Assembly: GCA_019925105.1 (NCBI GenBank)
Contig: JAHGAU010000005.1
Span: 1 to 64,000, forward strand
Origin: Niebla homalea
Lineage: Eukaryota > Ascomycota > Lecanoromycetes > Lecanorales > Ramalinaceae
DNA: 64,000 bases
Direction: 5' to 3'
The notes under the pieces are model-generated. The model was not told the origin of the DNA. It saw nothing but the letters and a program-made list of their open reading frames with translations, and searched no databases. This document shows positions 22,043 through 33,080 of the stretch, in pieces. Position 1 is the first letter of the stretch, and each line of letters begins with the position of its first letter. The position numbers were made by a program, and so were the translations under genes.

Positions 22043-25000
22043 ATATTATTTAAGTAATAGTTTTATTTAAGTAACATTTATAACATTTATATAATTACTT
22101 AAGACCGTAAAATAATAACTATAATTATAAGGATACGGGAAAGGGCAGCTTAATATAATAATATTTATTCTATTAAACGTAATATATACCTTATACTTCA
22201 AATAATAATAATGCTTAAAATAAAAGGACGACGCCGTTATTACTTAAGATATTTACCGTAAAAATTATTAAACTATCCCTAAATATATTTAAAGAATTCC
22301 TTATAAAGCCTGTTTTATATAAGTTTCTTAAGCTTAATAATAATAACTTCCGTAAATAAAGTTATATTATAAAACGTTTTTTAAGAAATCGTTTATTATG
22401 AAATATTATAAATAACTTAACCCTATATTTTTAAGTCTTATTTTAAGCTAAGATTTAAACTATATCCGTTAACTTTATTACCGGTATACTTATAAATAAT
22501 ATAAAAACGACGTAAAGATTATATATCTTAATAAGTGAAAACGTTATACCGTTTTAAATCTATTTAATATAAAGTAAAATTTATCTTATAAAAAATAAAG
22601 GAAAATTAATCCCCTTATTAATAAAGATCCTTATTATAAAGGCTTAAAAGAATAACGGAGTAAATAGAGTTACCGTATTTATAAAAAGAATAAATAAATA
22701 AGTAAACTAAATTAATAAAGCCGCTATATTAAACGATATTTATTTAGGCCTTACGATTATAAACTTATTTTAAAAATTATATAAATTTAATCTTATTATA
22801 TACCGGCTTAAGAACGATAAGGATATATTGAATAATAAAAAAGTTATTTAAAGACTTAAGGTAATTAAAAATAATACGGTTAAAAGACAGACTATTAATA
22901 CCGCGATAATAAGGGTAAGTAAAAAGCATAATATTAAACCCCGCCGCGTAATAAAATATTATAATTACCAGAAAATAAATTATATAACTAAGGATTATAA
23001 TGAAAAAGGCGTAAAAGTAAGCGGTAAAAACGGTAAAAAGGCCAATAAGGATAAAATTAAGAAAGCAAAAAAACCCGAGAAATAAGCAGTTTAATTTCTA
23101 TTTAGATAAATTAAAAAGGCTATAATTAAAGATAATAAGGAATTTAAAGAATTGAATTTTATCGTTATTAATAAAAGGGAAAATAATATTAAGGAGTTAA
23201 TATTTATATTAATCGATAACGATAACAATTTCGTTATTTTCTTATTAAAAAACGGAACGGCCTTAATAAGCCTTTAGAAAATTATTAAAGTAATAAGGAT
23301 TTATATAATTTAATCTTATATAAGCTTAATAATAATACCGCCATATTAAATCTAAATAATCCCGGTCTTTATAACGGTAACGACGAAATAAGAGATGTTA
23401 TTATAATAAACGGTATAAATAATAAAGATACTTATTTATTTAAGAGTAATTTATATAATTAAATATTAAAATAAATATAAAAAAAATATAACTTTTTCTA
23501 AAATAATAAAAGCCCAGACCCTATAAAATCCGTAAATAATAATAACGATAATTATACTTTAATAGTAATAAAAAATAACTCGCTTCATAAGATAAGTTAA
23601 AATATACCGTTTAAAGATAAAGAAGTAATTTAAACGTTAGACTCCGGTATTATAAAATATATATATATAAAAAGAAATATATTTTAAAGTTTTAAAGAAA
23701 AAACTATAAGGGTAACGGTAAAAGGTAAAGGCTCCAATCTTACCTGGATATAATAACGTAATAGTTAAGATAAATAGTTAAAATCGTATTATTTAAAACG
23801 TATTATAAATTCCCTATTTAAGATTTAATTTTTTATTTATTTTAACTTTAAAAAATATAAATATAAATATTATTTTTAACGGACGTAAAATAAAGATAAT
23901 TTAAGGAAATTGACTTATTATAATAAAATACCGGTATAAAAAGCTTTATTTACCTATATATATCCGGAGAAACGTTACGTTAATAATTAATAAAAAGACT
24001 TAGATTCCGTACTTTATAAATTATAAAATAAGAAAAACAAGAAAAATAAGAAAAACGGTAAAGTTAAACGTAATAATAATAAGATTATTTAAGGACGTAA
24101 AAAGGGTAATAATAAGCTTTTTATAACTCTTTATAGTCATTTAAGCTATCTAGGTATAATTAAATTATATATTATATATAAAACGGTTTTAAAAATATCG
24201 AAGATATTAACTTTAAAGGACTTTTTTTATAATATATATAAAAATAATAAACTAATAAAAAATATATAGAAATACCATTATATAAAAGAAATAGAACCTG
24301 GATTTGATTTCTTTAACGACGTTTAAAGCTTTTATGATATTAAGGTATTAATCTTTAAAATAATACCCTTTAAGTATTATTTATCCGTTATTAATAAAAC
24401 TATAAAATAATCGAATTTTACCTTTTTAATAATAAGAGTTAAAATCATTAATTAAATTTTATCTATTATTAATATATTTAATCGCAAGGAAGGTAATATT
24501 GCCGTTAAATACGTTTATACTGATAATATAAATGAATTTTAAGCCCTTAAAGCGGCCGTTAAAGAACGTAATATTATAATAGAATATATTACGTATTATA
24601 TATTTAAATAAAACGGTATAATTGAACGGTTTAACCGAATAATTAAAATAATAATTTAATATATAATATACTATATTAAATTATTAAATAACTTTTAAGT
24701 TTTTACGATTATATATATTAATTAATTAAGATAAACACTATTATTTATAAAAAGAATACACCCTTTCAAAAAGTAAATAAAAATCAAACTTTTTATTAAA
24801 GATAAAAGGACGATTAAGATATTATATAAAGTTATCACGAGAATGCGGTATGTATGGTGATAAAGTAAAGTATATATGAATGATGAGTAGCTATCTAGCT
24901 ATAAAGGTGGGAAATATAAGTGTGCGCGCCAAGCACCGGAACAAGGTAAACCCGTTCCGTACCAAGGGATCCTCCCAAGGTCCATACCGTGACAAAAGTA

Positions 25001-27178
25001 AATATACTTAAAGAAATAAAATAATTAAAACTAAATGAAATTATTATTAATAAAATTTACCTAAAAATTATATTAAGCTTATAATTATATATTTATATAT
25101 CTTATAAAAAAAATATAAAGGTTATTATAAATTTAAAAATCGTTTATAAAAAAAATGGTAATGTATTTATTATTATAGCTCGTTATTAAAGATATATTAT
25201 TAACTTTAAAACCGATAACCCTTACCGATAATAACGCAACTTATTATAAGGGCGAATATATATCAAATAAATTTAGAGGATTTAATAAAAATTAATTTAT
25301 ATTAAATTATACTTATTTAATTCCTTAAAATAAAAAATAAAATCGTAATATAAATCCCGTGGATCTTAATTTCCCTTAAGTTAACGATTAAAATTTTTAA
25401 TTAAATAAAGCAAAATAGTAAGGAAATATTATTAAAAATCCATAAGGTAAAAAACGGAACGTTTATTTAAAAAGAGAATTTAGGAGAGTTCATTAAAGAC
25501 CCTAAAAACATTAAAAATCCCATAAATCCCATAAATCACAAAAATCACAAAAATCGCGAAAATCGTGAAAATCGTAATAATAACGGGGCTTTTAACTTAC
25601 CTTTACTAGAGGGAGTTAACGTCCCTATCTTACTTAAGGATATTCATAATTTTATCCCGGCTTATTAATAAACATATAAGACCTTATTAATACCGGGATG
25701 TACTCCGGAAGATAAAATAAATATAAACGATAACGTTAATAATTAACTTAAAATTAACCGTTCTCATTAAGGCCGTTATTATTACGATTTTTACGTATTT
25801 AATATTAATTTTAATAATATTTTTTTTCTTATTACGGCTTATATTAATCTATTTACTTATTAATAAGTTATAAATTTTTAAAATCAATTTAAATAAATTA
25901 AAATTATTAATGAAAAGATTATAAGTTTATTATCGAATAAAACCTGAAAGTTTATAGATAAATTAAAGGATTATAAGCTTATTAACTTTAAATAAATATT
26001 TAAGTAAAATTTCTTTATTTTAGGTTTTATTAATAAATATAAAGTAAGGCTTATTATAAAAAACTTTACTTAAAAGCAAAATATTAACTATAAAGAAACC
26101 TTCTTACTTACTTTAAGGTATAAGTCGCTTTATTTACTTCTGGTACTTACGGCCATTTATGGATTTTAATTATAACTCTCAGATATTATTACCGCGTACT
26201 TAAACGGTAATTTAAACAAAAAGATCTGTATAAGTATTCTTAAGGATATTCCGATAATTTAGTAAAATACCGGTAAATGCCTCCGTTTACTTCAAGGCCT
26301 TTGTAAGCTTAAATAATTAAAAAGGATTTAAGCTAAGAAAATACGTTATTAACGTCCTTAAAAAATACTATATAATAAATTACAATAATATTAATACCCC
26401 GATAAACGGATTTAAAAGTATAGAAATAATTAACTTAATAAATAATGAATAAGTTAATATATTTATTAATAGTTTCTCGATAAGCTTATATTCTTTTAGA
26501 TTATTATTTATTTAAATTTAACTTTTTTAATTTTAAAATTAAATTAATTTTATAATAATCCCGTTATTTAATGTTAAAATTATTTAATATTAATATTTAA
26601 GTATTTGAAAAGTATATTAAATTTAAGTATATACTTCCGATATAACGGCGGATTACTTAAATACTTTATAAATATTACGTTTATTAACGATAAAAATAAT
26701 AAGAGGTTATTATATAACTTTATAATATTCAATGTTAATATAATGTATATATAATATACCCGGAAGGAATATACCGTCGTTATTCTTACCGTAAAGGTTA
26801 AATATATAGCTTTTTCCGAAGGGTATAAAGTAAATATTTAATCTATAAAATAAATCGATAAAACCGGATTCTTTAAAAACTATAAGCTTATCGTTCTATT
26901 TAATAATAATAATAATAATATCTCTTTTATTAAGAACTTCAAAAATTATTTATAAAATAAGTATATTAATATTCAATATTACTTTATTCGGGAAAAAAAA
27001 AATGTAAAAAGGCTTTATTTTAATAAAGTATATTAATATTAAAAATTAACTTATAGATATTATAACGAAGCCTTTATTAAAATAACCTTTTAAAATAAAT
27101 CGATTAAAGCTCGGATTATATTTAATAAATTAATAACAGTATTACCGTTATAAATTTATTATGGCTTTAAAGAGGGAG
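22043..27178 (+). pseudogene. RIP-destroyed copia gag-pol
   Basis: No frame is open, but plus-strand relics are readable. At 22,954-23,004 KYYNYQKINYITKDYNEK keeps zinc-knuckle spacing with the Cys and His codons changed to Tyr. At 23,637 LDSGIIKYIYIKRN is the protease active-site region (LDSG). At 24,606-24,720 NGIIERFNRIIK followed by LLNN and VF is the integrase core end. At 26,035-26,290 YKARLITKNFT, YKETF and DIITAYLNGNLNK are reverse-transcriptase motifs. At 26,756-26,835 RKEYTVVILTVKVKYIAFSEG is RNase H. The order PR-INT-RT-RH identifies Ty1/copia rather than Ty3. Confidence 0.88.
24833..24994 (-). repeat. Solo LTR inserted between integrase and reverse transcriptase
   Basis: 162 bp with ends TATCACG and CGTGACA, flanked by an exact AAAGT duplication (24,828-24,832 and 24,995-24,999). 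Its middle (TAGCTATAAAGGTGGGAAATATAAGTG, then GCCAAGCACCGG) is the reverse complement of the nested element's LTR core. It is much less RIP-mutated than the DNA around it. Confidence 0.85.
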
Positions 27179-27447
27179 TAATATATAGGGGTATTCCGCG
27201 GTTATTTTAATAACCTTTATATTAAAGACCTTATCGTATAAAGGCCTATTAAACGGCCTTTTATTAACGGTATTATAGGTATATCGGTATATAAAGTGCG
27301 GTAAGTATACGGTCATTAAACGGCCCTTAGGATGGACATAAATACGGTCGTTATCACGGTATAATTAAACAAGCATAGTGGTAGACTCAATACAAGTGAT
27401 TCGGCTTACTTACCCTTCCCCTGCACCCATTTGCGCATATTGCATCA
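27179..27447 (+). repeat. Right LTR of the copia element
   Basis: 269 bp, ends TTGCATCA. Inner part RIP-mutated, outer ~90 bp nearly untouched: the mirror image of the left LTR. Followed by target duplication GAAAT (27,448-27,452). Confidence 0.9.
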
Positions 27448-27682
27448 GAAATAACGCACAATGATGTTATTCAATTCCCTTTATTGGCACTACTTCCTAA
27501 TTCGAGTACAAAACTATCCACCCGATCAACCGACTAATGCAAGTCCAGTCCTAGGATAACAGATTCCCAGATGCAAACCGTCTTTCTGTGAAGATACAGT
27601 GAATCGCGCTCCATCGAATATGCAGAGCCATTATTACAAGCGCTTTCGGCTATCGCCCACTATCGGATGCCCATGATCAGTA

Positions 27683-29033
27683 TCAAGACTTTGAGCCAAT
27701 CCTTCTCGTGTCCTCAAGCTCCAGACCGTTGCTGACGGTAAGAACCTCTGTATCAGAGTCATGACGTCGCGACCCTGGAGAGTGGCCTTTTGAGTTCAGA
27801 GACAGTTTGGTTCGAATACTGCCTATGAGACTCTCTGGTGACATGTCTTGGCAAAGTGGTCTCATAGTGGGCAAACAAGCTGCTATAACTGCAGCCCCTG
27901 CCTCGACTGTACCCCATACGACAAGATTGGTTACATCGCCTGAGGTGAGGTCGGCGTTAGCGTATTTGCGTCTACTCGAGATAGAGATGGCTCACCCTTG
28001 AGGTCGCGGTATCCGAGCGATGTGACTAGGCTCTCTGAGTCAAAGACTTCAATGAGTGATGGATCAGATTCGTACTTACAGTACACGTTGAGCACGACCA
28101 TAGCCATCCGGACGATGCTTGCAGCAAGTGATCTGTTGGTCCTCATGATCAGACTGTGTTGATTTACTGGGTAGGACAGTCACTTGCAGCAGGCCCAGCA
28201 GAAAGATACCACACAATCCTATCCTGTGTGGCGTAGAGAGCTGTAGATTCCATATGATAGGTAGTGGCGTCGCTAGCACGAGCATATCAGTCCCAACATC
28301 TGAGACTACAAACCCTAGCTCTATGGCATCGGTGTTATCGCAGTATCTCTCGATAGTCGCATCACTTGTCCAGAAATAGCTGAGCTTAGTCCCACATTGA
28401 AAAGCGAAAGCAAAAACGAATGACAGGGACCATAGGACGACGAGTGCACTCATAGTAAGTGAGTATCGACTGAAAAGGCGCCCAACGAACAATCTCCGAT
28501 AGAGCAAGAGAACGCTCAGCTTTACAACACCCAGGGTGAGCACAAGCACGATGTATGAAGCCATCTCAAGCTGATAGGGTCCATGATTCAGTCTCGCAAT
28601 CACGGACGTCCCTAGGAGTTAATCACCTTGACCGCATTCTGCTCCTTGTAAGTTATCAAATCCGCACCAGTCTCTGGATCAATCGCCGTGTGACCACCGA
28701 AGCTTCCGATAGCAGATCCTAGAGCAGCCTGCGTAAGAGTGGCCACGCGGATTGCGTCCAGAGCTCACCGGTGATAAGTAATATACCCAGGGCCCAAGTA
28801 AGCACCTTTTGAATTGAATAAGCCATTGATCTTGGATATCGAGACTTCCAGCGTGGACTCACCAAGGCCAGTACCACCGACCAATCGTCGCTTCCACAGC
28901 CTGTCTTCATTATTTTCCGCGCATACAAGCGTCCTGTCACAGCTAACGTGGCAAAGCAGGGGAGAATGACCGCAGCAGCTACAACTCCTTGAGGTGATGG
29001 TGACATCTTGACGGTATCCGATAGAACTTGCAA
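27683..29033 (-). pseudogene. SAT4-family integral membrane protein (rhodopsin-fold domain), probably disrupted
   Basis: Pieces of a seven-helix SAT4-family protein are clear. GRLYARKIMKTGCGSDDW at the end of helix 1 stops at 28,863, where a 57-bp intron (28,862-28,806) leads to VLTWALGILLITG. Then come a luminal loop, YIVLVLTLGVVKLSVLLLY, two further helices, SLAASIVRMAM and, after a phase-1 intron (GTGAGC..CTCAG), NLVVWGTVEAGAAV and CLPTMRPL. Two junctions (near 28,760 and 28,150) cannot be joined in frame with canonical sites, so I suspect small indels and a dead gene, though unusual splicing or sequence error is possible. Members of this family occur in many fungal metabolite clusters and as orphan genes; their role is largely unknown. 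It precedes the methyltransferase on the same strand once the retrotransposon is removed. Confidence 0.65.
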
Positions 29034-29199
29034 GGTTTCCGCAAGAACGAAAAATTTTAGGACAGAAAATGTACAAGAGGATTCGTAGACCCTGACATCT
29101 TCGAGTTACATGAACCGTGCTCACGGCGAAAATAAAATGTAACGTTCGAGGCCTTAACACGGGTGGTATTGCATTCAAAATGAATGTATGCATAAATGG

Positions 29200-30189
29200 G
29201 GGAAGAAAGTCCAGGTACTGCGAGAGAGGATGCTTAGAGTATGCTTAGATCTGCAGCGTATAACGTTTCGAGCGCTGCCACAGGGAGCCTATTGGCTCGA
29301 GCATCCGGCACATATGCACGAGATTCTCGTGATCTACGCATACTTCCGAAAGTCTCCATACGGCAACTGAAAGCCGAGAGTGACAGATGCGAGCTTATCG
29401 GGACTGTCCTATTCGAGAACGGACCTCGGACCAATTTGGAATCCTCCCCTCTGTGTAGACCGGTGAAATTACTTTTCGAACAGCACTGTATGCGGCTGAG
29501 CTCTTAGGCCAATAAGTTAATCAACACCTGAGCAAATTTTTAAGTTTATATTGACCGTACCTACCGCATTCATGTGATCAAATTGGTTGTTATGAAAGGT
29601 TAATTGATAAATGTCATAATCGTATAGCTTCCCCTCCCTTCGAGTCATGGCCCTTTTTTCTCTTCGCATCGGATCTCCAAATCGATAGCATCATGAGCCA
29701 TTGTTACAGAGCAATAGGCTCGTCGCCGCATCCCATACTCCCCGTGGCGTCGAGACTTTCGAGACTTTCCGAGTTGGGAATCACGGTCGAAGCCATGCTC
29801 GAGCATTTGTCAGCCGGTATCGCATTGCTCAAGGCTACCATACTGCAAAGGACGCTGCCCAAGAGCTTGATGGCGAGCATCGTGCATGTAAAACACTGAC
29901 TGCACACCTGTCAGCCTATGAACATGACTTGAATTTGACTTAACGAGTAAGACACACGCTACCGTAGATGTAGGAGCACGGAATGACAGACGATTGGCTG
30001 GAAATCTAGCTGTCGAACAGGGTAAGATACTCTGTAGGCTGGATGCTCCTGAATGTCGCAAGAAGAGAAGTGGGCAATCTATGGGCTTTATAGAGTGAGG
30101 TGCCAAAATGCACAGTCTGACAAAGTATCTGGCTGGAGCTCGCTTGATGATGAGAAGACAGCGCATTTGATGCCTCGGCGATCCATTTC
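29200..30189. other. Stretch with no assured gene apart from one small candidate
   Basis: Composition is ordinary. Several overlapping open frames of 60-90 codons exist on both strands, none with a recognised domain. One minus-strand frame (29,704-29,880) looks like a secreted peptide and is listed separately. Confidence 0.5.
29704..29880 (-). CDS. Candidate small secreted peptide (58 aa)
   Basis: Starting at the second Met, the product has one Lys, then a hydrophobic run LLGSVLCSMVALSNA that looks like a cleavable signal peptide, then a short mature part with two cysteines. The longer start at 29,907 would spoil the signal peptide. It lies between the SAT4-type and UstYa genes. Fungal ribosomal-peptide (dikaritin) clusters pair UstYa-type oxidases with small secreted precursors, but I see no repeated core peptide with KR sites here, so the link is only positional. 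It may be a chance frame. Confidence 0.25.
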   Translation of the reverse strand: MLAIKLLGSVLCSMVALSNAIPADKCSSMASTVIPNSESLESLDATGSMGCGDEPIAL

Positions 30190-30632
30190 ATGACAGAACT
30201 ATACGCTCGCCTGCATAACCCTCTATCTTGGGATGTTTTATTGGCTGATACAGAGTCAGGGAAACATTTCAATATCGGGGCAGTGCGCATTAACGAGAAA
30301 AGCGGCACCCAGTCATCTGTCGTTATCTTCCCCGCGCATTCATGTCACTCTGCGTGTGCTTCTATGCGGTGTGAAGCCTCCTGCATACGACGTAGCAGAC
30401 TTTCGTTTCCCTGCATGGAGTTATATCCCCGGCAACGGCAAAAGCCGATCTGGCTGGTCTTGTAATAAATCACTCGGGCGCCCTAGGACCAGCAATGAAG
30501 ACTCTGTATAGCGTTCATCTGAGAGACGCACCCTACCTCAGTATCTTGGAATCTGGCGGCTTTTCCCATGACAGTCACAGACCGGACAACGTCCCTATTA
30601 TGAGCGAGTTGATTGGGCTGCACTGTCAGTAG
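30190..30632 (+). pseudogene. Unassigned coding remnant directly before the UstYa gene
   Basis: Three stretches look coding but lie in different frames: LYARLHNPLSWDVLLADTES, then VKPPAYDVADFRFPAWSYIP, then ADLAGLVINHSG through LRDAPYLSILESGG to a TAG at 30,630-30,632. No splice sites join them neatly. The last stop is only 12 bp before the UstYa start codon, too close for an independent fungal gene, so this is probably a decayed gene. I do not recognise the family. Confidence 0.35.
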
Positions 30633-30644
30633 GATTCGCCAACA

Positions 30645-31602
30645 ATGGGTCCCTCAACCAGTGAATATGCGCCACCGTCCCAGGTCTCGAATTCCAATCA
30701 GCACTCAGCTGGAAATTTTTTCGACGATTTTCCTTCTCAGTTCAGGTCGCGAGAATGCTCATCCACGAATCCATTTCCAAAAGTAATGACCTTGTTGCTC
30801 TTGGCTATAGTACTCCTTGAGAGCAGCTATCTGCTCTATCGACCGATTGAACATACACCATCAGACCGTGTTCTAATGAGCAAGTAGCTGCTGGAGCTCG
30901 GTCCGGTAGCCGATTCTGACAGTGTGTCTAGCTGACGTGTGCGACGATCGAAGTGCTTCGCGTCGTGGATCCATCCCCACTCGCTTCATGTCTGCCAACC
31001 ACTCTGAAGCATCAGAAGCATGGGCTGGCATTAAAGCAGGCCATGGCTTGGTCGCCATCGACCCGCTCTGGGCCGCTGCGCGTAGTCTACCAAATACCAT
31101 CACTCACCCGCGAGATCCTAGCAAGGTGGTCTATGTCATTGAGGCGTATCACACAATACATTGTCTTGTACGGTTCTCCTCGCTCCTATCCGTGTCCCGC
31201 GCTTTCTCACCATTCTCGGGTCACCAGAAGAGCAAGAAACACGGTATGGCGAGAGTGCCCCGAGCTGACAGCCATGTCCAGAAGTATATCCGACAGCACT
31301 TTATCTCCATGCTCTCCTCTACCAATCCGCCAACATGGTCCCTTGAGCATGATTTTCATTGTTTTGATGCTATCCGCCAACAGATCATGTGCCATGCCGA
31401 CGACACGTTACTGTACACCACAGGGAACCGAGACACAGGCGTCAATCAGACGAGACAGTGTCGGGACTGGGATGCTTTGAGGGAATGGGCCACGGAGCGG
31501 ACCGCCTGCTATTTTGATTATGAGGCACCCGTCGGGGAGACACGATGGGGAAAGTGTGATGGTGGGGATGACGGGCTGCCGAGGGGCAGTCTCTTGGACT
31601 AG
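30645..31602 (+). CDS. UstYa-family (DUF3328) oxidase-like protein
   Basis: The first exon frame (30,645-30,887) has a single membrane span (VMTLLLLAIVLLESSYLLY), as usual for UstYa proteins. The second frame (30,922-31,602) carries both family motifs: HTIHC in EAYHTIHCLVRF, and HDFHC in HDFHCFDAIRQQIMCHADDT, followed by CRDWDALREWATERTACYFD. The HxxHC pair is thought to form the active site of these metal-dependent enzymes, which cyclise or modify ribosomal and other peptides and occur in fungal metabolite clusters. EAWAGIKAGHGLVAIDPLW is also typical. At least one intron is needed between the two frames, near 30,880-30,940, and probably another between the two HxxHC motifs; I could not fix their borders, so a disrupted gene is not excluded. 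Confidence 0.75.
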
Positions 31603-31609
31603 AACTGTT

Positions 31610-33080
31610 AAGTGGTTAGGAGTACTGATATTCGATTAATATATTCGAGAAGCTTAGAAGTTCTTAGCATTGAAGAAGTTAATCTGCATAGTATCTGTCA
31701 CGGTATGGGTGACGGGTATGGTGTGCTGAGTTTTTATCTAGCTAGCTGAGTGCGAGATATTAGATACAGTATGGTCCAAGGCCGCTATACCCCTTTGAGC
31801 CCTAATGCTTGCTGATAAGCTGATAAGAACCCTACCCCCTACCCGCGCATTGCTAGCAAGAAGAGGCGGAAAAAAGCTGCAACGAGTATTGTGTGCGGCT
31901 GGTGGACCTGCAACCAATTCCGAAACGAAAGGTACAGTAATAATGCTGTATGGTCTTGATATGGTCGATCCTCTCTCAATCGGTGATTCTGTAAAATGCG
32001 GCCGTAACAAAAGATTGGCGTTGCTGTATAAGGCATTGGAGAAGGGATGCTTAATCCGACACTTCAAATGGACGTTAAAGAATAGTATCGCACTGTTGAT
32101 CCATGGTTGGATAGAGCATCATAACTATCATAACAATCGAGTGAAGATGATAATGGTGCAAAGTGTGGAGCAGCATCATCATTATCACTTGGCAATATTC
32201 ATCCGAGATCTTAGAAGAGAATGCAAATCATGTAACTGGAAAGTATAAATTTGGGGTGGTCATAATAAATCCCCTTAACCCACCCACGCTCCTCTCCCTG
32301 GGGGGGAAAATCCGAGGGATGAGGGACAATATATGTTGGATGATCAGAGTCGGTAGAGATTGTTTCCACTATTTCGTGGCTCTTGCCTGTTCTCATTCCA
32401 TGTTGAAGAAGGGGGTTATTGGGAATGGCTGCATCACGCGTCGAAAGGGGTGAAGGCAGGCTCCTTTTGCCCCCCCGCCTACGTCTCCCTCCTTCCCTCC
32501 TTGAGCTTTCTCTTCTGGCATCGTCACTCTCATTGCCAGAAACCACAGTCTCCAAGCACCCTCACTCTCAATACTCGATTCATCGAGATGCGACTCCTAT
32601 AACAGCAGCCCGATTCCCCCAGAGCAAGCCGGGAAAATCTCCGACGACATTCAAGAGACGCAAGCTTGGGTGAAGAGACTGGGGTCCAACGACATTGAAG
32701 GACACAAGCACAACTTCTCCCCGATGCAGCACCTTGCCTGATCGGACGAGCCTCTTCAAAATGAGGTTGAAATTAGATCGAAGTGGGATCAAATGAGATC
32801 AAAGGAGCAACATGCATCCGCAGCACCCTATCAGGGAGGGAAGCGAAGTCTGCTACGCATGCCTCTACGGAGGAGCAAGCTGTAGATCCAAAAGGGACAG
32901 TGCCTGTCGTGAACATGCACAGTCGGGGACCTCTCCATCATCGAGCCAAGAAACGAGCCGGACGCCGGAGAGAAGTTGTCCAATCTTGCCGGTAAATGCA
33001 GAAAGGATAAATCTTTCTGTGCAGCCAGTCCTTGACGAGGGGCGTCAAGAGTTCAACCTCTACCACACTCGCCCAGTCTA
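31610..33080. other. Stretch with no supported gene
   Basis: Open frames at 31,805-32,248 (+) and 31,738-32,067 (-) overlap and neither has a family signature or a convincing composition. 32,280-32,560 is C/T-rich. I see nothing that qualifies as a gene. Confidence 0.5.

Larger units (their letters stand above)
20356..27447 (+). mobile_element. Ty1/copia LTR retrotransposon, RIP-inactivated, with nested insertions
   Basis: Bounded by direct repeats 20,356-20,618 and 27,179-27,447, each with TG-to-CA ends (TA after RIP in the inner ends), and flanked by a 5-bp duplication. A polypurine tract (AAAGAGGGA) precedes the right LTR at about 27,169-27,177. GGTTTTAAGCCCGG follows the left LTR as a possible primer-binding site. 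Internal relics run in copia order on the plus strand: zinc knuckle, protease, integrase, reverse transcriptase, RNase H. Total 7.1 kb including a nested 1.38-kb element and a solo LTR. Confidence 0.92.

Noticed and set aside
31805..32248. 147-codon plus-strand frame
   Set aside because: Overlaps an open frame on the other strand; no domain; His/Lys-rich end from simple sequence.
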